A DNA stretch of 64,000 nt from positions 62,001 through 126,000 of the forward strand of contig CAWBTX010000004.1 in NCBI GenBank assembly GCA_963791905.1, read 5' to 3'. The translations under genes and the position numbers were made by a program. Source of the stretch: Gaiellasilicea sp963791905. Its GTDB lineage: Bacteria > Actinomycetota > Thermoleophilia > Gaiellales > Gaiellaceae. Position 1 is the first letter of the stretch. Each line of letters begins with the position of its first letter. The notes beneath the pieces are model-generated. The model was given only the letters and a program-made list of their open reading frames with translations, ran no database searches and was not told where the DNA came from. Below, in pieces: positions 45,108-53,305 of this stretch.

Positions 45108-46097
45108 ATGCGCGTCGGGATCGTCCTCGACCTGCGGAACCCGCCCTCGACCGGCCGGGCATGGCCCGACGTGTACGCGGCCGCCCTCGAGTTCATCGAG
45201 GAAGCCGATCGGCTCGGTCTCGACGTCGCCGTCGGAGAGCATCACTTCTGGGACGACGGCTACATGCCGCAGCCGCTGGCCTTCCTGGCCGCGGCCGCCG
45301 CCAGGACGTCGCAGGCCCGCCTGGCGACGTCGATCTCGATCGCCCCGCTACACCACCCGGTGGAGCTTGCCGAGCAGGCGGCGGTCGTCGACTGCCTGAG
45401 CGGTGGACGGTTGGAGCTCGGTTTCGGCACCGGCTATCGCGTTCCCGAGTTCGCGGTCTACGGCGTCGACGTGACGCGCCGGCTGGCGCTCTACGAAGAG
45501 CGGATCAGCGCGATCCGCACCCTGTGGGCGGACGGGACGGTGACGCCGCAGCCGGTGCAGGACTCGATTCCGCTCTGGGCCGGCCTGCGAGGGCCACGCG
45601 GGGCGTACCTCGCCGGACGCCTCGGGATGGGGATGCTCTACCTCCCCGAGCGGCCGTGGGACGACTATCTGCGCGGGCTCGAGGACGGAGGGACGGGCGC
45701 CTCGCCGCGTCTCGGCGGGCCGGTGTACGCGATGTTGTCGTCCGAGCCCGACGCCGCCTGGGCCGAGCTCGGCCCTCACATCGAGGATCACTGGCACGCC
45801 TATGACCGGCATACCGCCGAGGGAGTTGGAGAGCCGCCGGCGCCGCTCGCCGCCGCCGATTACCGCCGCATCGGACCGTTCGCGGCACCCGTTGACGCAG
45901 CCGCGACGCGCGTGACGATCGGTTTCGGCGTCTACACGCCCGAGGAGGCGGCGGCCGCCGTGCGCTCGATCGCCACGGGGCGGACGATCGACTGGGTGTA
46001 TTTCCCGGCCACGCTCGGAAGCCGCTTCGGAGAGCGGGCGTACGAACACCTGCGGCTGCTCGCGACCGAGTTACCGGCACTCGTCGGCGCGTTCTAA
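45108..46097 (+). CDS. LLM-class flavin-dependent oxidoreductase
   Basis: 329 residues. GIVLDLRNP strand, AVGEHHFWDDGYMPQPLAF with the EHHF segment, TSISIAPLHHPVELAEQA and LGFGTGYRVPEF. ATG 45108 has a -10 6 nt upstream and is therefore chosen over longer starts. Apparently monocistronic. Oxygenase or F420-dependent enzyme; substrate unknown. Confidence 0.9.
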   Translation: MRVGIVLDLRNPPSTGRAWPDVYAAALEFIEEADRLGLDVAVGEHHFWDDGYMPQPLAFLAAAAARTSQARLATSISIAPLHHPVELAEQAAVVDCLSGGRLELGFGTGYRVPEFAVYGVDVTRRLALYEERISAIRTLWADGTVTPQPVQDSIPLWAGLRGPRGAYLAGRLGMGMLYLPERPWDDYLRGLEDGGTGASPRLGGPVYAMLSSEPDAAWAELGPHIEDHWHAYDRHTAEGVGEPPAPLAAADYRRIGPFAAPVDAAATRVTIGFGVYTPEEAAAAVRSIATGRTIDWVYFPATLGSRFGERAYEHLRLLATELPALVGAF

Positions 46098-46138
46098 CGA
46101 CCATTCGGTAGACGTGTTAGGTTCCGGCACGCATGGGA

Positions 46139-47578
46139 TCACTGCCCTCGCAGGATCGCCGCGGCCGCTTCGCCGACCATGTGGCACGTCAGATTCGGGT
46201 TGTTCGACACGTGCCGCGGAAACACGCTCGCGTCCGCGACGCTGAGGCCGTCGAGCCCGAGGACCTGCAGCCTCGCGTCGACGACCTTCCCGATCGCGCA
46301 GCCGCCGGCCGGGTGCGTCCCCGTCCCGACCGCCTCGCGGAGGCGCGCCGTGAACGGAACCTCCGCCTGCGGATCGGCGGCGCCAGTCGCACGCAGAGCG
46401 TCGGTCGCGAGCAGCGCGCGGAAGGCCTCCCTGACGCGGTCGAAGCCGCCGGAGTCGATCACCGAGGCGTACCCGTGCTCGATGCGCGGTGCCGCGTCGG
46501 GTGCGGCAGACGCCAGGCGCACGTTGCCGTCCGGCCCGTCGACCAGCGCCAGGAAGAAGCCGAGCCACGCGAGTCCGCGCTCCTCGTCGAAGCTCCCCGG
46601 GATGCCCCACCAGCCGTCGCCACGGGCCGCCACGGCGAGCGCGGGCCAGCCGCCCCGCGCGTACGCCGCCGACACCGGCACGACGAACCGCACGCCGGGG
46701 TGCTCCATGACGCCCTGGCCCACCGGCAGGTCGAACGAGGGCTCGACCCCGAGCGCGCGGAGCTCCTCCGCCGGCCCGATGCCCGAACGCAGCAGGATCG
46801 GCGGACTGCCGTACGCGCCGGCGCAGAGGACGACGCGACGAGCGCGCAGCTCGTGCCGGCGTCCGCTCGCGTCGATCCAGGCGATCCCGGACACGCGTCG
46901 ACCGTCGTGGAGAACACGATCGACCAGCGCGCGGTCGAGGATGCGGAAGTTCGATCGCGGTCGCGCCGCGCGGATGTACGTGACGAGGCTGCCCTGGCGG
47001 ATCTCGTTCCGTCGGTTGCGGGGCCAGGCGCCGACGACGCCGTCCCACGCGTCGGGCGTGTTGAAGTCGTCGACCCGGCGGAACTCCAGCTCGACGCACG
47101 CCTCCACGAACGCGCGCTGGATCGGGAGCCACAGGTCCTCGGGATACGTCCGGATCGGGATCTCCCGCTCGACCAACTCGTAGTACGGAACGACGTCGTC
47201 CCATCCCCAGCCGACCGCGCCCGCGTCGACCCAGCGGGCGAAGTCCTCGGGCCTCCCGCGCACGGCGACGCAGCCGTTCGCCATCGACGTGCCGCCGACC
47301 ATCCTGCCCCGCCGCAGCGGGATCCGCCGGCCCGGCAGCTCCTCCGACGCGTACTGCCAGTCGAGGTCGGGCGTCGGCGGGCCGGAGCCGGCGCCGCCCT
47401 CGCCGAAGAGCGCGCCTCCGGTCACGAACTCCGGCGGGGTCGTCGCTTCGTCCGGGAAGTCCGGCCCCGCATCCACGAGGACAACCTCGCACGCAGGATC
47501 CTCGGAGAGCCGGGCGGCCACGGTCCCGCCACTCGACCCGGCGCCGACCACGACCACGTCGCAACCCTCGCTCCCCAT
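46139..47578 (-). CDS. GMC-family FAD oxidoreductase
   Basis: 479 residues. FAD motif VVVGAGSSGGTVAARL at the N-terminus, GRMVGGTSMANGCVAVRG (GMC signature 1 region), AGAYGSPPILLRSGIGP (signature 2), and the active-site GTHPAGGC and NNPNLTCHMVGE segments with His/His. TAGACT (47590-47585) lies 6 nt before ATG 47578. Oxidises a primary or secondary alcohol, possibly with oxygen or another acceptor. Cholesterol-oxidase-like activity is possible but unproven. Confidence 0.92.
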   Translation of the reverse strand: MGSEGCDVVVVGAGSSGGTVAARLSEDPACEVVLVDAGPDFPDEATTPPEFVTGGALFGEGGAGSGPPTPDLDWQYASEELPGRRIPLRRGRMVGGTSMANGCVAVRGRPEDFARWVDAGAVGWGWDDVVPYYELVEREIPIRTYPEDLWLPIQRAFVEACVELEFRRVDDFNTPDAWDGVVGAWPRNRRNEIRQGSLVTYIRAARPRSNFRILDRALVDRVLHDGRRVSGIAWIDASGRRHELRARRVVLCAGAYGSPPILLRSGIGPAEELRALGVEPSFDLPVGQGVMEHPGVRFVVPVSAAYARGGWPALAVAARGDGWWGIPGSFDEERGLAWLGFFLALVDGPDGNVRLASAAPDAAPRIEHGYASVIDSGGFDRVREAFRALLATDALRATGAADPQAEVPFTARLREAVGTGTHPAGGCAIGKVVDARLQVLGLDGLSVADASVFPRHVSNNPNLTCHMVGEAAAAILRGQ

Positions 47579-47584
47579 GGAGCG

Positions 47585-47590
47585 AGTCTA
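47585..47590 (-). promoter_or_regulatory. Putative leaderless -10 element (TAGACT)
   Basis: TAGACT on the minus strand, 6 nt before ATG 47578 of the GMC oxidoreductase gene. Confidence 0.5.
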
Positions 47591-47613
47591 CGAAGCCATG
47601 ACGGGAGGAGCAG

Positions 47614-48576
47614 ATGACCGAGATCTCGCTGAAGGACCGGGTCGCGATCGTGACGGGAAGCGGCGCCGGGCTCGGCCGTGCGTACGTGCTCGACCTGGCG
47701 GCGCGGGGAGCTGCCGTCGTCGTGAACGACTTCGCGCGCGAGCGGGCGGATGAGGTCGTGAGCGAGATCGAGGCCGTCGGCGGCACTGCGGTCGCGTCGT
47801 ACGACTCGGTCGCCGACCCTGCGGGCGCGCGCGCGATCGTGCAGACGGCGCTCGATCGGTTCGGGACGGTCCACGTGCTCGTGAACAACGCGGGCAGCAT
47901 GCGCAACGGCTGGTTCGAGGACCAGACGAAGGACGACCTCGAGGCGGTGCTCGCAGTGCACATCGGGGGCTGCTTCTACGTCACGCAGGCTGCGTGGCCG
48001 GTGCTGCGGGAGAATGGCTACGGCAGAGTGGTGATGGTCAGCTCCTCCGGTGGCCTCTGGGCGATGCAGGGCATGGCCAACTACTCCGCCGCCAAGGGCG
48101 GGGTCTACGGTCTCGGCCGCGCGCTCGCCTTCGAGGGGAAGGAGCACGGGATTTTCGTGAACATGCTCCTGCCCGGGGCCGCCACGACGATTGCGACCGC
48201 GTCACCCGTCCCGGAGTACATGCGCCACTTCCGGCCGGAACTGCACGAGGTGATCGCCCCGCGCCGCGAGGTCGAGGGAGTCGTGCCGATGGCCACGTAT
48301 CTCTCGAGCGAGGCCTGCACCGTGACCGGTGAGACGTTCTCGGCCGTCGCGGGCCGGTTCGCGCGCGTCATCGTCGCGGTGACCGACGGCTGGTTCGTCG
48401 ACGACTACACGCAGGTGAGGGCGGAGGACGTCGCAGAGCACTTCGACGAGATCTCTGACGCTTCCACCTACCACGTGCCGTTCAGCCTGTACGACGAGTA
48501 CGAGGCGATCGGCCCGCTGCTGGGCGTGCCGGCGGCGAGCTCGACCTACGACAGCGAGAGGAGCGGCAAGCGATGA
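47614..48576 (+). CDS. SDR-family, MFE-2-type 3-hydroxyacyl-CoA dehydrogenase
   Basis: 320 residues, longer than a plain SDR. TGSGAGLG cofactor motif, VVVNDFARERADEVVSEIEA as in peroxisomal multifunctional enzyme type 2, NNAGSMRNGWFEDQT, catalytic Ser (MVSSSGGLW) and YSAAK. A C-terminal extension of about 60 residues follows the SDR core. GGAGGAG lies just upstream of ATG 47614. Overlapped by the hydrolase gene (ATGA). Probably oxidises a bulky 3-hydroxyacyl-CoA. Confidence 0.9.
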   Translation: MTEISLKDRVAIVTGSGAGLGRAYVLDLAARGAAVVVNDFARERADEVVSEIEAVGGTAVASYDSVADPAGARAIVQTALDRFGTVHVLVNNAGSMRNGWFEDQTKDDLEAVLAVHIGGCFYVTQAAWPVLRENGYGRVVMVSSSGGLWAMQGMANYSAAKGGVYGLGRALAFEGKEHGIFVNMLLPGAATTIATASPVPEYMRHFRPELHEVIAPRREVEGVVPMATYLSSEACTVTGETFSAVAGRFARVIVAVTDGWFVDDYTQVRAEDVAEHFDEISDASTYHVPFSLYDEYEAIGPLLGVPAASSTYDSERSGKR

Positions 48577-49820
48577 GCAGAGGTACGGACCAGGCGTGGG
48601 TGCTCGACGGGTTCCTCCGCAGCGGAGGGCTCGACGCACTGCACCCCAGGTCGACCAAGTCGTTCGAGATGATGATGAGCCTCGACGCGACGGACATCAA
48701 GAACGTGTTCGACCGGGTCGAAGCGGCGCCGATGATGCCGAAGGCGTGGGCTGAGGTGGCCGAGGAGTTGGAGCTCAAGGGACGCCATCACGCCGACCGT
48801 GGCAATCGCAACGCCGCGTTCGAGTGCTATCGCCGGGCCGTGACCCTCTGGGGCCGGGCGCAGTACAGCATCTTCGACAACTCCGATCCCCGGAAGCTTG
48901 CTCTGCGCCGGCGGATGGAGGCGTGCATGGACGCCTTCGCCGAGCTCGCGCCGGCGCCCGTCGAGTGCCTCACCGTCCCGTTCGAGGGTTCGAACGTGTA
49001 CGCGATCGTCCATTACCCGGAGCACGCCGAGTCCCCTGCGCCTGCCGTCCTCCTCGTCCCCGGGATGGACATGGTCAAGGAGGACTTCAACCGGTTCGCG
49101 CAGCAGGAGATCTGCTCGCGCGGGTACGTGGCGGTGACGCTCGACGGTCCGGGGCAAGGAGAGTCGCTCTACCACGGCCTGCTGGTGACGGTCGACAACT
49201 ACGAGCGCGCGGTCACCGCCGTGCTCGACGCCGTTCTCGCCGACGACCGGATCGACGAGAGCCGGATCGGCTGCTTCGGCTGCAGCTGGGGGTCGTACCA
49301 GGGCGTGCGTGCCGCCGCGCACGAGCCGCGCATCCGCGTCCTCGCGACCACGGTCGGCCACTACGGCGATTCGAGGAGGGCCTTCGAGACCGCGCAGCCG
49401 AAGTTCAAGGCGAACATGATGTACATGACGGGCTACAGCGACGAGCAGCGCTTCGAGGACGAGATCGTGAGCCACCTCGAGCTCGTCTCCGTGGCACCCC
49501 GCATCCAGTGCCCAGTGCTCATGCAGATCGGCGAGTTCGACGAGCTGACGACCCTGCAGAGCGCGTTCTCGGTCTACGACAGCATCGAGGCGCCCAAGGA
49601 GCTCGTGGTGTGGGAGCAGGAGTTCCACGGGATGGGCGGCGTCACGGCCGAGGCGCTGATGCTGGCCGTCGACTGGCTCGAGCGAGGCCTTGCCGGCGAG
49701 ATCCCGACCGATCATGTCGAGCAGGTGTACATGAGGCAAAGCGGCGAGGCACAGGTCGGCAGCGCCAGGCCGACGTGGTGGGAGGCCGGGGCCGGCGTCC
49801 TGGCGGGCAGCACGCACTGA
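48573..49820 (+). CDS. Alpha/beta hydrolase, 2,6-dihydroxypseudooxynicotine hydrolase-like
   Basis: 415 residues: an N-terminal helical region (about 1-130) and an alpha/beta hydrolase domain. Nucleophile Ser238 in GCFGCSWGSYQG, Asp in GEFDELT, His in EFHGMGG, and Glu170 in PGMDMVKEDF at the position of the additional Glu of 2,6-dihydroxypseudooxynicotine hydrolase. That family cleaves C-C bonds of beta-keto side chains. With the crotonase at 28567, this is a second candidate CoA-independent C-C hydrolase. Confidence 0.85.
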   Translation: MSRGTDQAWVLDGFLRSGGLDALHPRSTKSFEMMMSLDATDIKNVFDRVEAAPMMPKAWAEVAEELELKGRHHADRGNRNAAFECYRRAVTLWGRAQYSIFDNSDPRKLALRRRMEACMDAFAELAPAPVECLTVPFEGSNVYAIVHYPEHAESPAPAVLLVPGMDMVKEDFNRFAQQEICSRGYVAVTLDGPGQGESLYHGLLVTVDNYERAVTAVLDAVLADDRIDESRIGCFGCSWGSYQGVRAAAHEPRIRVLATTVGHYGDSRRAFETAQPKFKANMMYMTGYSDEQRFEDEIVSHLELVSVAPRIQCPVLMQIGEFDELTTLQSAFSVYDSIEAPKELVVWEQEFHGMGGVTAEALMLAVDWLERGLAGEIPTDHVEQVYMRQSGEAQVGSARPTWWEAGAGVLAGSTH

Positions 49821-50713
49821 CCCTGCGTCTCGCAGTCACGCTGGCGGGGCCGGCGCTCGTGGCGAGCGACCGGCTCCGCCGCATTCCCGAGCTGGCCCGG
49901 GCCGCCGAGGAGGTCGGGGTCGACCAGCTCGGGGTTCCGGATCACGTTCTGCTCGGCGGGGCGACCGACGCGTATCCCTACGGGCCCTTTCCCGAGGCGC
50001 TGACGAGCCCGTATCCGGAGCCGCTGATGGTCCTGGCGGCCGTCGCCGCGGTCACGTCGCGCATCGAGCTCGCGCCGAGCACGCTCATCGCGCCGCTGCG
50101 CCCCGCGCCGCTGCTCGCCAAGGCCTGCGCGACGCTCGACCTCCTCTCCGGCGGGCGGCTCGTGCTCGGCGCCGGGGCCGGTTGGCACGAGACCGAGTTC
50201 GCGGCGAGCAACGTCCCGTTCGCCGGGCGGGGAGCGCGGCTCGACGACACGATGCGCGCGTGCCGCGTGCTCTGGCGCGACTCGCCCGCGTCGTTCGCGT
50301 CGCCGACGGTGTCGTTCGAGGGCGTGCACTGCGAGCCGCAGCCGGCCCGGCCGGACAGCATTCGCATCTGGGTCGCGGGCGGGAGTAGCGCGCGCGCCGC
50401 GGCGCGCCTGGCCGACTACGCGGACGGGTGGATGCCGCCGCCCTCGCTGACGCCGTCCGAGGTCGCCGAGGGGGTGGAGGCGATTCGAGCAGCGCGCGTG
50501 GCCGCCGGGCGTGACCCGGAAGCCGTCGACGTGAAGTACTGGCTACGCGTCGAGGACGGAAACGTGGAAGGCTCGCTCGAGCGCTCGGTCCATGCGCTGG
50601 CCGCGGCGGGGGTGACGATCGTGCAGGTGTCGGTCGGCAGCCTCGTCAGCGGACCCGACGACGTGCCGCCGCTTCTCGAACGGCTCGCCGCCGCCTTCGA
50701 CCCCTACCGCTGA
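49817..50713 (+). CDS. LLM-class (F420-type) oxidoreductase with probable CTG start
   Basis: About 298 residues. LRLAVTLAGPALVASDRL, VGVDQLGVPDHVLLGG, STLIAPLRPAPLLAKACATL and GAGAGWHETEFA are typical. The first strand lies before the first in-frame GTG (49859), and no ATG, GTG or TTG precedes it. CTG 49817 overlaps the hydrolase stop as CTGA, so it is the probable start. Third gene of the SDR-hydrolase-LLM operon. Confidence 0.85.
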   Translation: MTLRLAVTLAGPALVASDRLRRIPELARAAEEVGVDQLGVPDHVLLGGATDAYPYGPFPEALTSPYPEPLMVLAAVAAVTSRIELAPSTLIAPLRPAPLLAKACATLDLLSGGRLVLGAGAGWHETEFAASNVPFAGRGARLDDTMRACRVLWRDSPASFASPTVSFEGVHCEPQPARPDSIRIWVAGGSSARAAARLADYADGWMPPPSLTPSEVAEGVEAIRAARVAAGRDPEAVDVKYWLRVEDGNVEGSLERSVHALAAAGVTIVQVSVGSLVSGPDDVPPLLERLAAAFDPYR

Positions 50714-51942
50714 GGCACGTCGAACAGGACCGGCACGGCCTCGGGGGCGCGCTGGCTCACGTTCTGCAGATGGACGATCTCGGCATCGGATGCGAGTCGC
50801 ACGTTGGGAAGGCGCGCCAAGATCCGCTCGAGGGCGACGACGCCCTCGAGGCGCGCGAGCGGCGCTCCGATGCACATGTGCATGCCGTAACCGAAGGCCA
50901 GGTGGTACTTCGCCACGCGCTCCCGTCCGACGACGAACCGCTCCGGGTCCTCGAACTTGTCGGGGTCCCGGTTCCCGGCGCCCCACAAAAGCAGGACGTT
51001 CGTGCCCGCGGGGATGTCGACGTCGTGGAGCTCGGTGTCGACCGCCGCGACCCTGCTGCTCCACTGCACCGGCGACTCGAGCCGCAGGGCCTCCTCGACC
51101 ACCTGCCGGATGCGACCGGGATCCGCCCGAAGCCGTTCGAGCTCGACCGGGTGCTGCAGCAGGAGCAGCATCGTGTTGGCGATGAAGTGCGCGGTCGTGG
51201 CCAGCGCGGCGCCGAAGAGCCCGACACCCTCGGTGACGAGGTAAGGCAGGTCGACCTCCCCGTCGCGGGCGCGCTGGGCGGCTGCGAGCTCGCTCAGATA
51301 GTCGTCGCCGGGTCGCTCGACCCGCTCTGCGATGAGCTCGCGCAGATAGGCCGCGAGCGCCCGCCTGTTCTCGCCCTCCCGCTCGCGCTCCTCGGGTGTC
51401 GCATGCCTCGCCCCGCGCGGGCCCTGGCCGCTGAACCACACGCCGACCGCGTCCTCGTCCTCGGGCGGGATGCCGAGGACGTGCATGATCACGCGCCGCG
51501 GCAGCGGGACCGCGAGCTCGCCGCGCAGCTCCGCCTCGCCCCGCTCGCAGAAAGCGTCGATCAGCTCGTCGGTCAGCGTGCGGATCGTCGACTCCCACCG
51601 CGCGAGCCGCTCGCGCGCCGCGATCGGCTGGTTGAGGGCCCGGTTGCGCTTGTGGTCGGGGTCGTCGCAGAAGGAGAGCGGCCACGGGCCGTCGTCATCG
51701 CCCCCGACCCAGCGGCCGCCGAGGACGTGCTCGTTCGAAGGTCCCACGAGGCTCGAGAAGATCTCCGGGCTCCGGACGACGTGGACGATGTCCTCCCAGC
51801 GCGAGACCATCACGTCCCCGTTCGGGAGCCGATGGACCGGGGACTCCACGCGGAGCGCGTCGTAAAAGGGGTACGGGCACTCGACGACCTCGGGCGACGG
51901 GTACGTGAAGCCGGAGAGGCCGGTGGGCGTGCTCGTCGACAA
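50704..51942 (-). CDS. Cytochrome P450
   Basis: 412 residues from TTG 51942. ExxR in EEALRLESPVQW, haem loop FGYGMHMCIGAPLAR. The I-helix is AALATT (245-250): both the Gly and the acid of the canonical motif are replaced. Strongly similar to the tandem P450s at 1-1656 (FTYPSPEVVECPYPFYDALR). A longer frame reaches GTG 51990, but the TTG leaves an N-terminus of matching length and has TATCAT 8 nt upstream. Its 3' end overlaps the convergent LLM by 10 nt. Confidence 0.92.
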   Translation of the reverse strand: MSTSTPTGLSGFTYPSPEVVECPYPFYDALRVESPVHRLPNGDVMVSRWEDIVHVVRSPEIFSSLVGPSNEHVLGGRWVGGDDDGPWPLSFCDDPDHKRNRALNQPIAARERLARWESTIRTLTDELIDAFCERGEAELRGELAVPLPRRVIMHVLGIPPEDEDAVGVWFSGQGPRGARHATPEEREREGENRRALAAYLRELIAERVERPGDDYLSELAAAQRARDGEVDLPYLVTEGVGLFGAALATTAHFIANTMLLLLQHPVELERLRADPGRIRQVVEEALRLESPVQWSSRVAAVDTELHDVDIPAGTNVLLLWGAGNRDPDKFEDPERFVVGRERVAKYHLAFGYGMHMCIGAPLARLEGVVALERILARLPNVRLASDAEIVHLQNVSQRAPEAVPVLFDVPQR

Positions 51943-51950
51943 GAGGTCGG

Positions 51951-51958
51951 ATGATAAT
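51951..51958. promoter_or_regulatory. Overlapping divergent -10 elements
   Basis: The 8-nt ATGATAAT contains GATAAT on the plus strand (6 nt before GTG 51965) and TATCAT on the minus strand (8 nt before TTG 51942). Both genes could be leaderless and share these bases as a symmetric, bidirectional promoter. Confidence 0.45.
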
Positions 51959-51964
51959 CCGCCG

Positions 51965-52900
51965 GTGGCGATCCTGATCACGGGCGGCACCGGCTTTCTC
52001 GGCTCGCACGTGGCCCGCCATCTCGTCGAACGTGAACAGGAGGTCGTCCTCTACGACCTCTTTCCCGCCCATGAGCGGATCGCCGACATTCGTGAGCGCG
52101 TGGCTCTAGTCGAGGGAGACGTCCGTGACGTAAGCGCGCTGACGGCGACGATCGCGGAGCGCGGTGTCGACCGGATCGCGCACCTGGCGTTCATGCCCGG
52201 CACCGCGCGGCCCGACCGGATCGTCGACTACGTCGAGCTGACCTGCGTCGGGACCGCGACCGTCTTCGATGCCGCGCGGCTCGCCGGCGTCACGCGGATC
52301 GCGAACGCGAGCTCGATGGCGGTCTATGGCGCACGGACGGACGAGGCGGGCGAGGACGACCCGGTCGATCCCGTCACCCTCTACGGGATCTCCAAGCGCT
52401 GGACCGAGCAGCTCGGCGATCTTTACGGCCGTGAGCACGGCCTCGAGGTCCTCAGCCTGCGTGTCTGCGCGACGATGGGCTTCGGCCGCCTCCGCCGAGC
52501 CTCGGCCGCCGCCGGGCTGATGGGCGAGGAGCGACCGCACTTCATGGCCTACCCCGAGCTCGCCGCCCGTGGCGAGCCGGTGACGATGCCGCCGGACGAC
52601 CAGCCGACGGAGTTCCTCTATGCGGCGGACGCCGCCGAGGCCTTCTGGCTCGCGCTCACGGTCGTTCGTCCTGACCACTCCGTCTTCAACCTCACCGCCG
52701 GGCGCCGCCCAGTGGGCGACCTCACCCGTCACCTGCGGCGGTTGCTCCCCGACGCCAGAATCGACGTTGCGGTTGCGCCCGTCCCGAGCAACCCGTTACT
52801 CCGGTCGGACCGGATCCGGCAGGAGCTCGGGTTCGAGCCGCGCTTCGACCTCGAGCGCGCGGTCGAGGCCTATCTCGAGCAGGTGCGGACGGCGAGCTAG
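51965..52900 (+). CDS. NAD-dependent epimerase/dehydratase (extended SDR)
   Basis: 311 residues. ILITGGTGFLGSHVARHL with the TGxxGxxG motif, LAFMPGTARPDRIVDY, catalytic Ser-Ser in NASSMAVYG and YGISK, and GRRPVGDLTRHLRRLLPDA near the C-terminus. GTG 51965 leaves the motif at the extreme N-terminus as expected. Acts on a nucleotide sugar or, in catabolic settings, as 3-beta-hydroxysteroid-dehydrogenase-like enzyme; undecided. Overlaps the convergent NTF2-like gene by 4 nt. Confidence 0.9.
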   Translation: MAILITGGTGFLGSHVARHLVEREQEVVLYDLFPAHERIADIRERVALVEGDVRDVSALTATIAERGVDRIAHLAFMPGTARPDRIVDYVELTCVGTATVFDAARLAGVTRIANASSMAVYGARTDEAGEDDPVDPVTLYGISKRWTEQLGDLYGREHGLEVLSLRVCATMGFGRLRRASAAAGLMGEERPHFMAYPELAARGEPVTMPPDDQPTEFLYAADAAEAFWLALTVVRPDHSVFNLTAGRRPVGDLTRHLRRLLPDARIDVAVAPVPSNPLLRSDRIRQELGFEPRFDLERAVEAYLEQVRTAS

Positions 52901-53298
52901 CTCGCGGCGGGAGCGAGCGCGCGCCGCGCGTAGTCGATGTCGTACCAGTTCGTCAGCTTCCTGATCCGCCCGTCCACGATGTCGAAGACGTCCACGGCGT
53001 CGAACTCGACGTCGCGCCCATCCGGCGTCCGTCCCGCGAAGGTGACCTCCGCGACGACGGTCGAGTCGGCCTCGGAGACGATGATGCGCGTCGGGCGGTC
53101 GACGTGCTCCGGCCAGGGATCGAAGAGCTTGCTGAAATAGCCGATCACGCTGTCGCGGTCGTCGCGCGGCCGCGCGCCGACCGCTCGGAGTTGGCCGTCC
53201 TCGTGCCAGATCTCGCGCAGTCCATCCCAGTTCTCGGTGTCGAGGCACTCGAAGTAGCGCAGCACCGTCGCTCGCATCGCCTCCGCCGCGGCGGTCAC
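52897..53298 (-). CDS. NTF2/SnoaL-like protein
   Basis: 133 residues. AMRATVLRYFECLDTENW, LREIWHEDGQLRAVG and FDAVDVFDIVDGRIRKLTNW are characteristic of SnoaL-like polyketide-cyclase/ketosteroid-isomerase-fold proteins. GTG 53298 lies 7 nt after the TetR gene, so the two are co-transcribed. It could be an isomerase or a ligand-binding accessory. Confidence 0.87.
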   Translation of the reverse strand: MTAAAEAMRATVLRYFECLDTENWDGLREIWHEDGQLRAVGARPRDDRDSVIGYFSKLFDPWPEHVDRPTRIIVSEADSTVVAEVTFAGRTPDGRDVEFDAVDVFDIVDGRIRKLTNWYDIDYARRALAPAAS

Positions 53299-53305
53299 GC
53301 AGCGT

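Noticed and set aside
46100..46117. ACCATTCGGTAGACGTGT resembles the left half of the shared operator.
   Set aside because: It lies between two convergent gene ends (46097 and 46139), the right arm is absent, and no promoter is nearby. Treated as chance.
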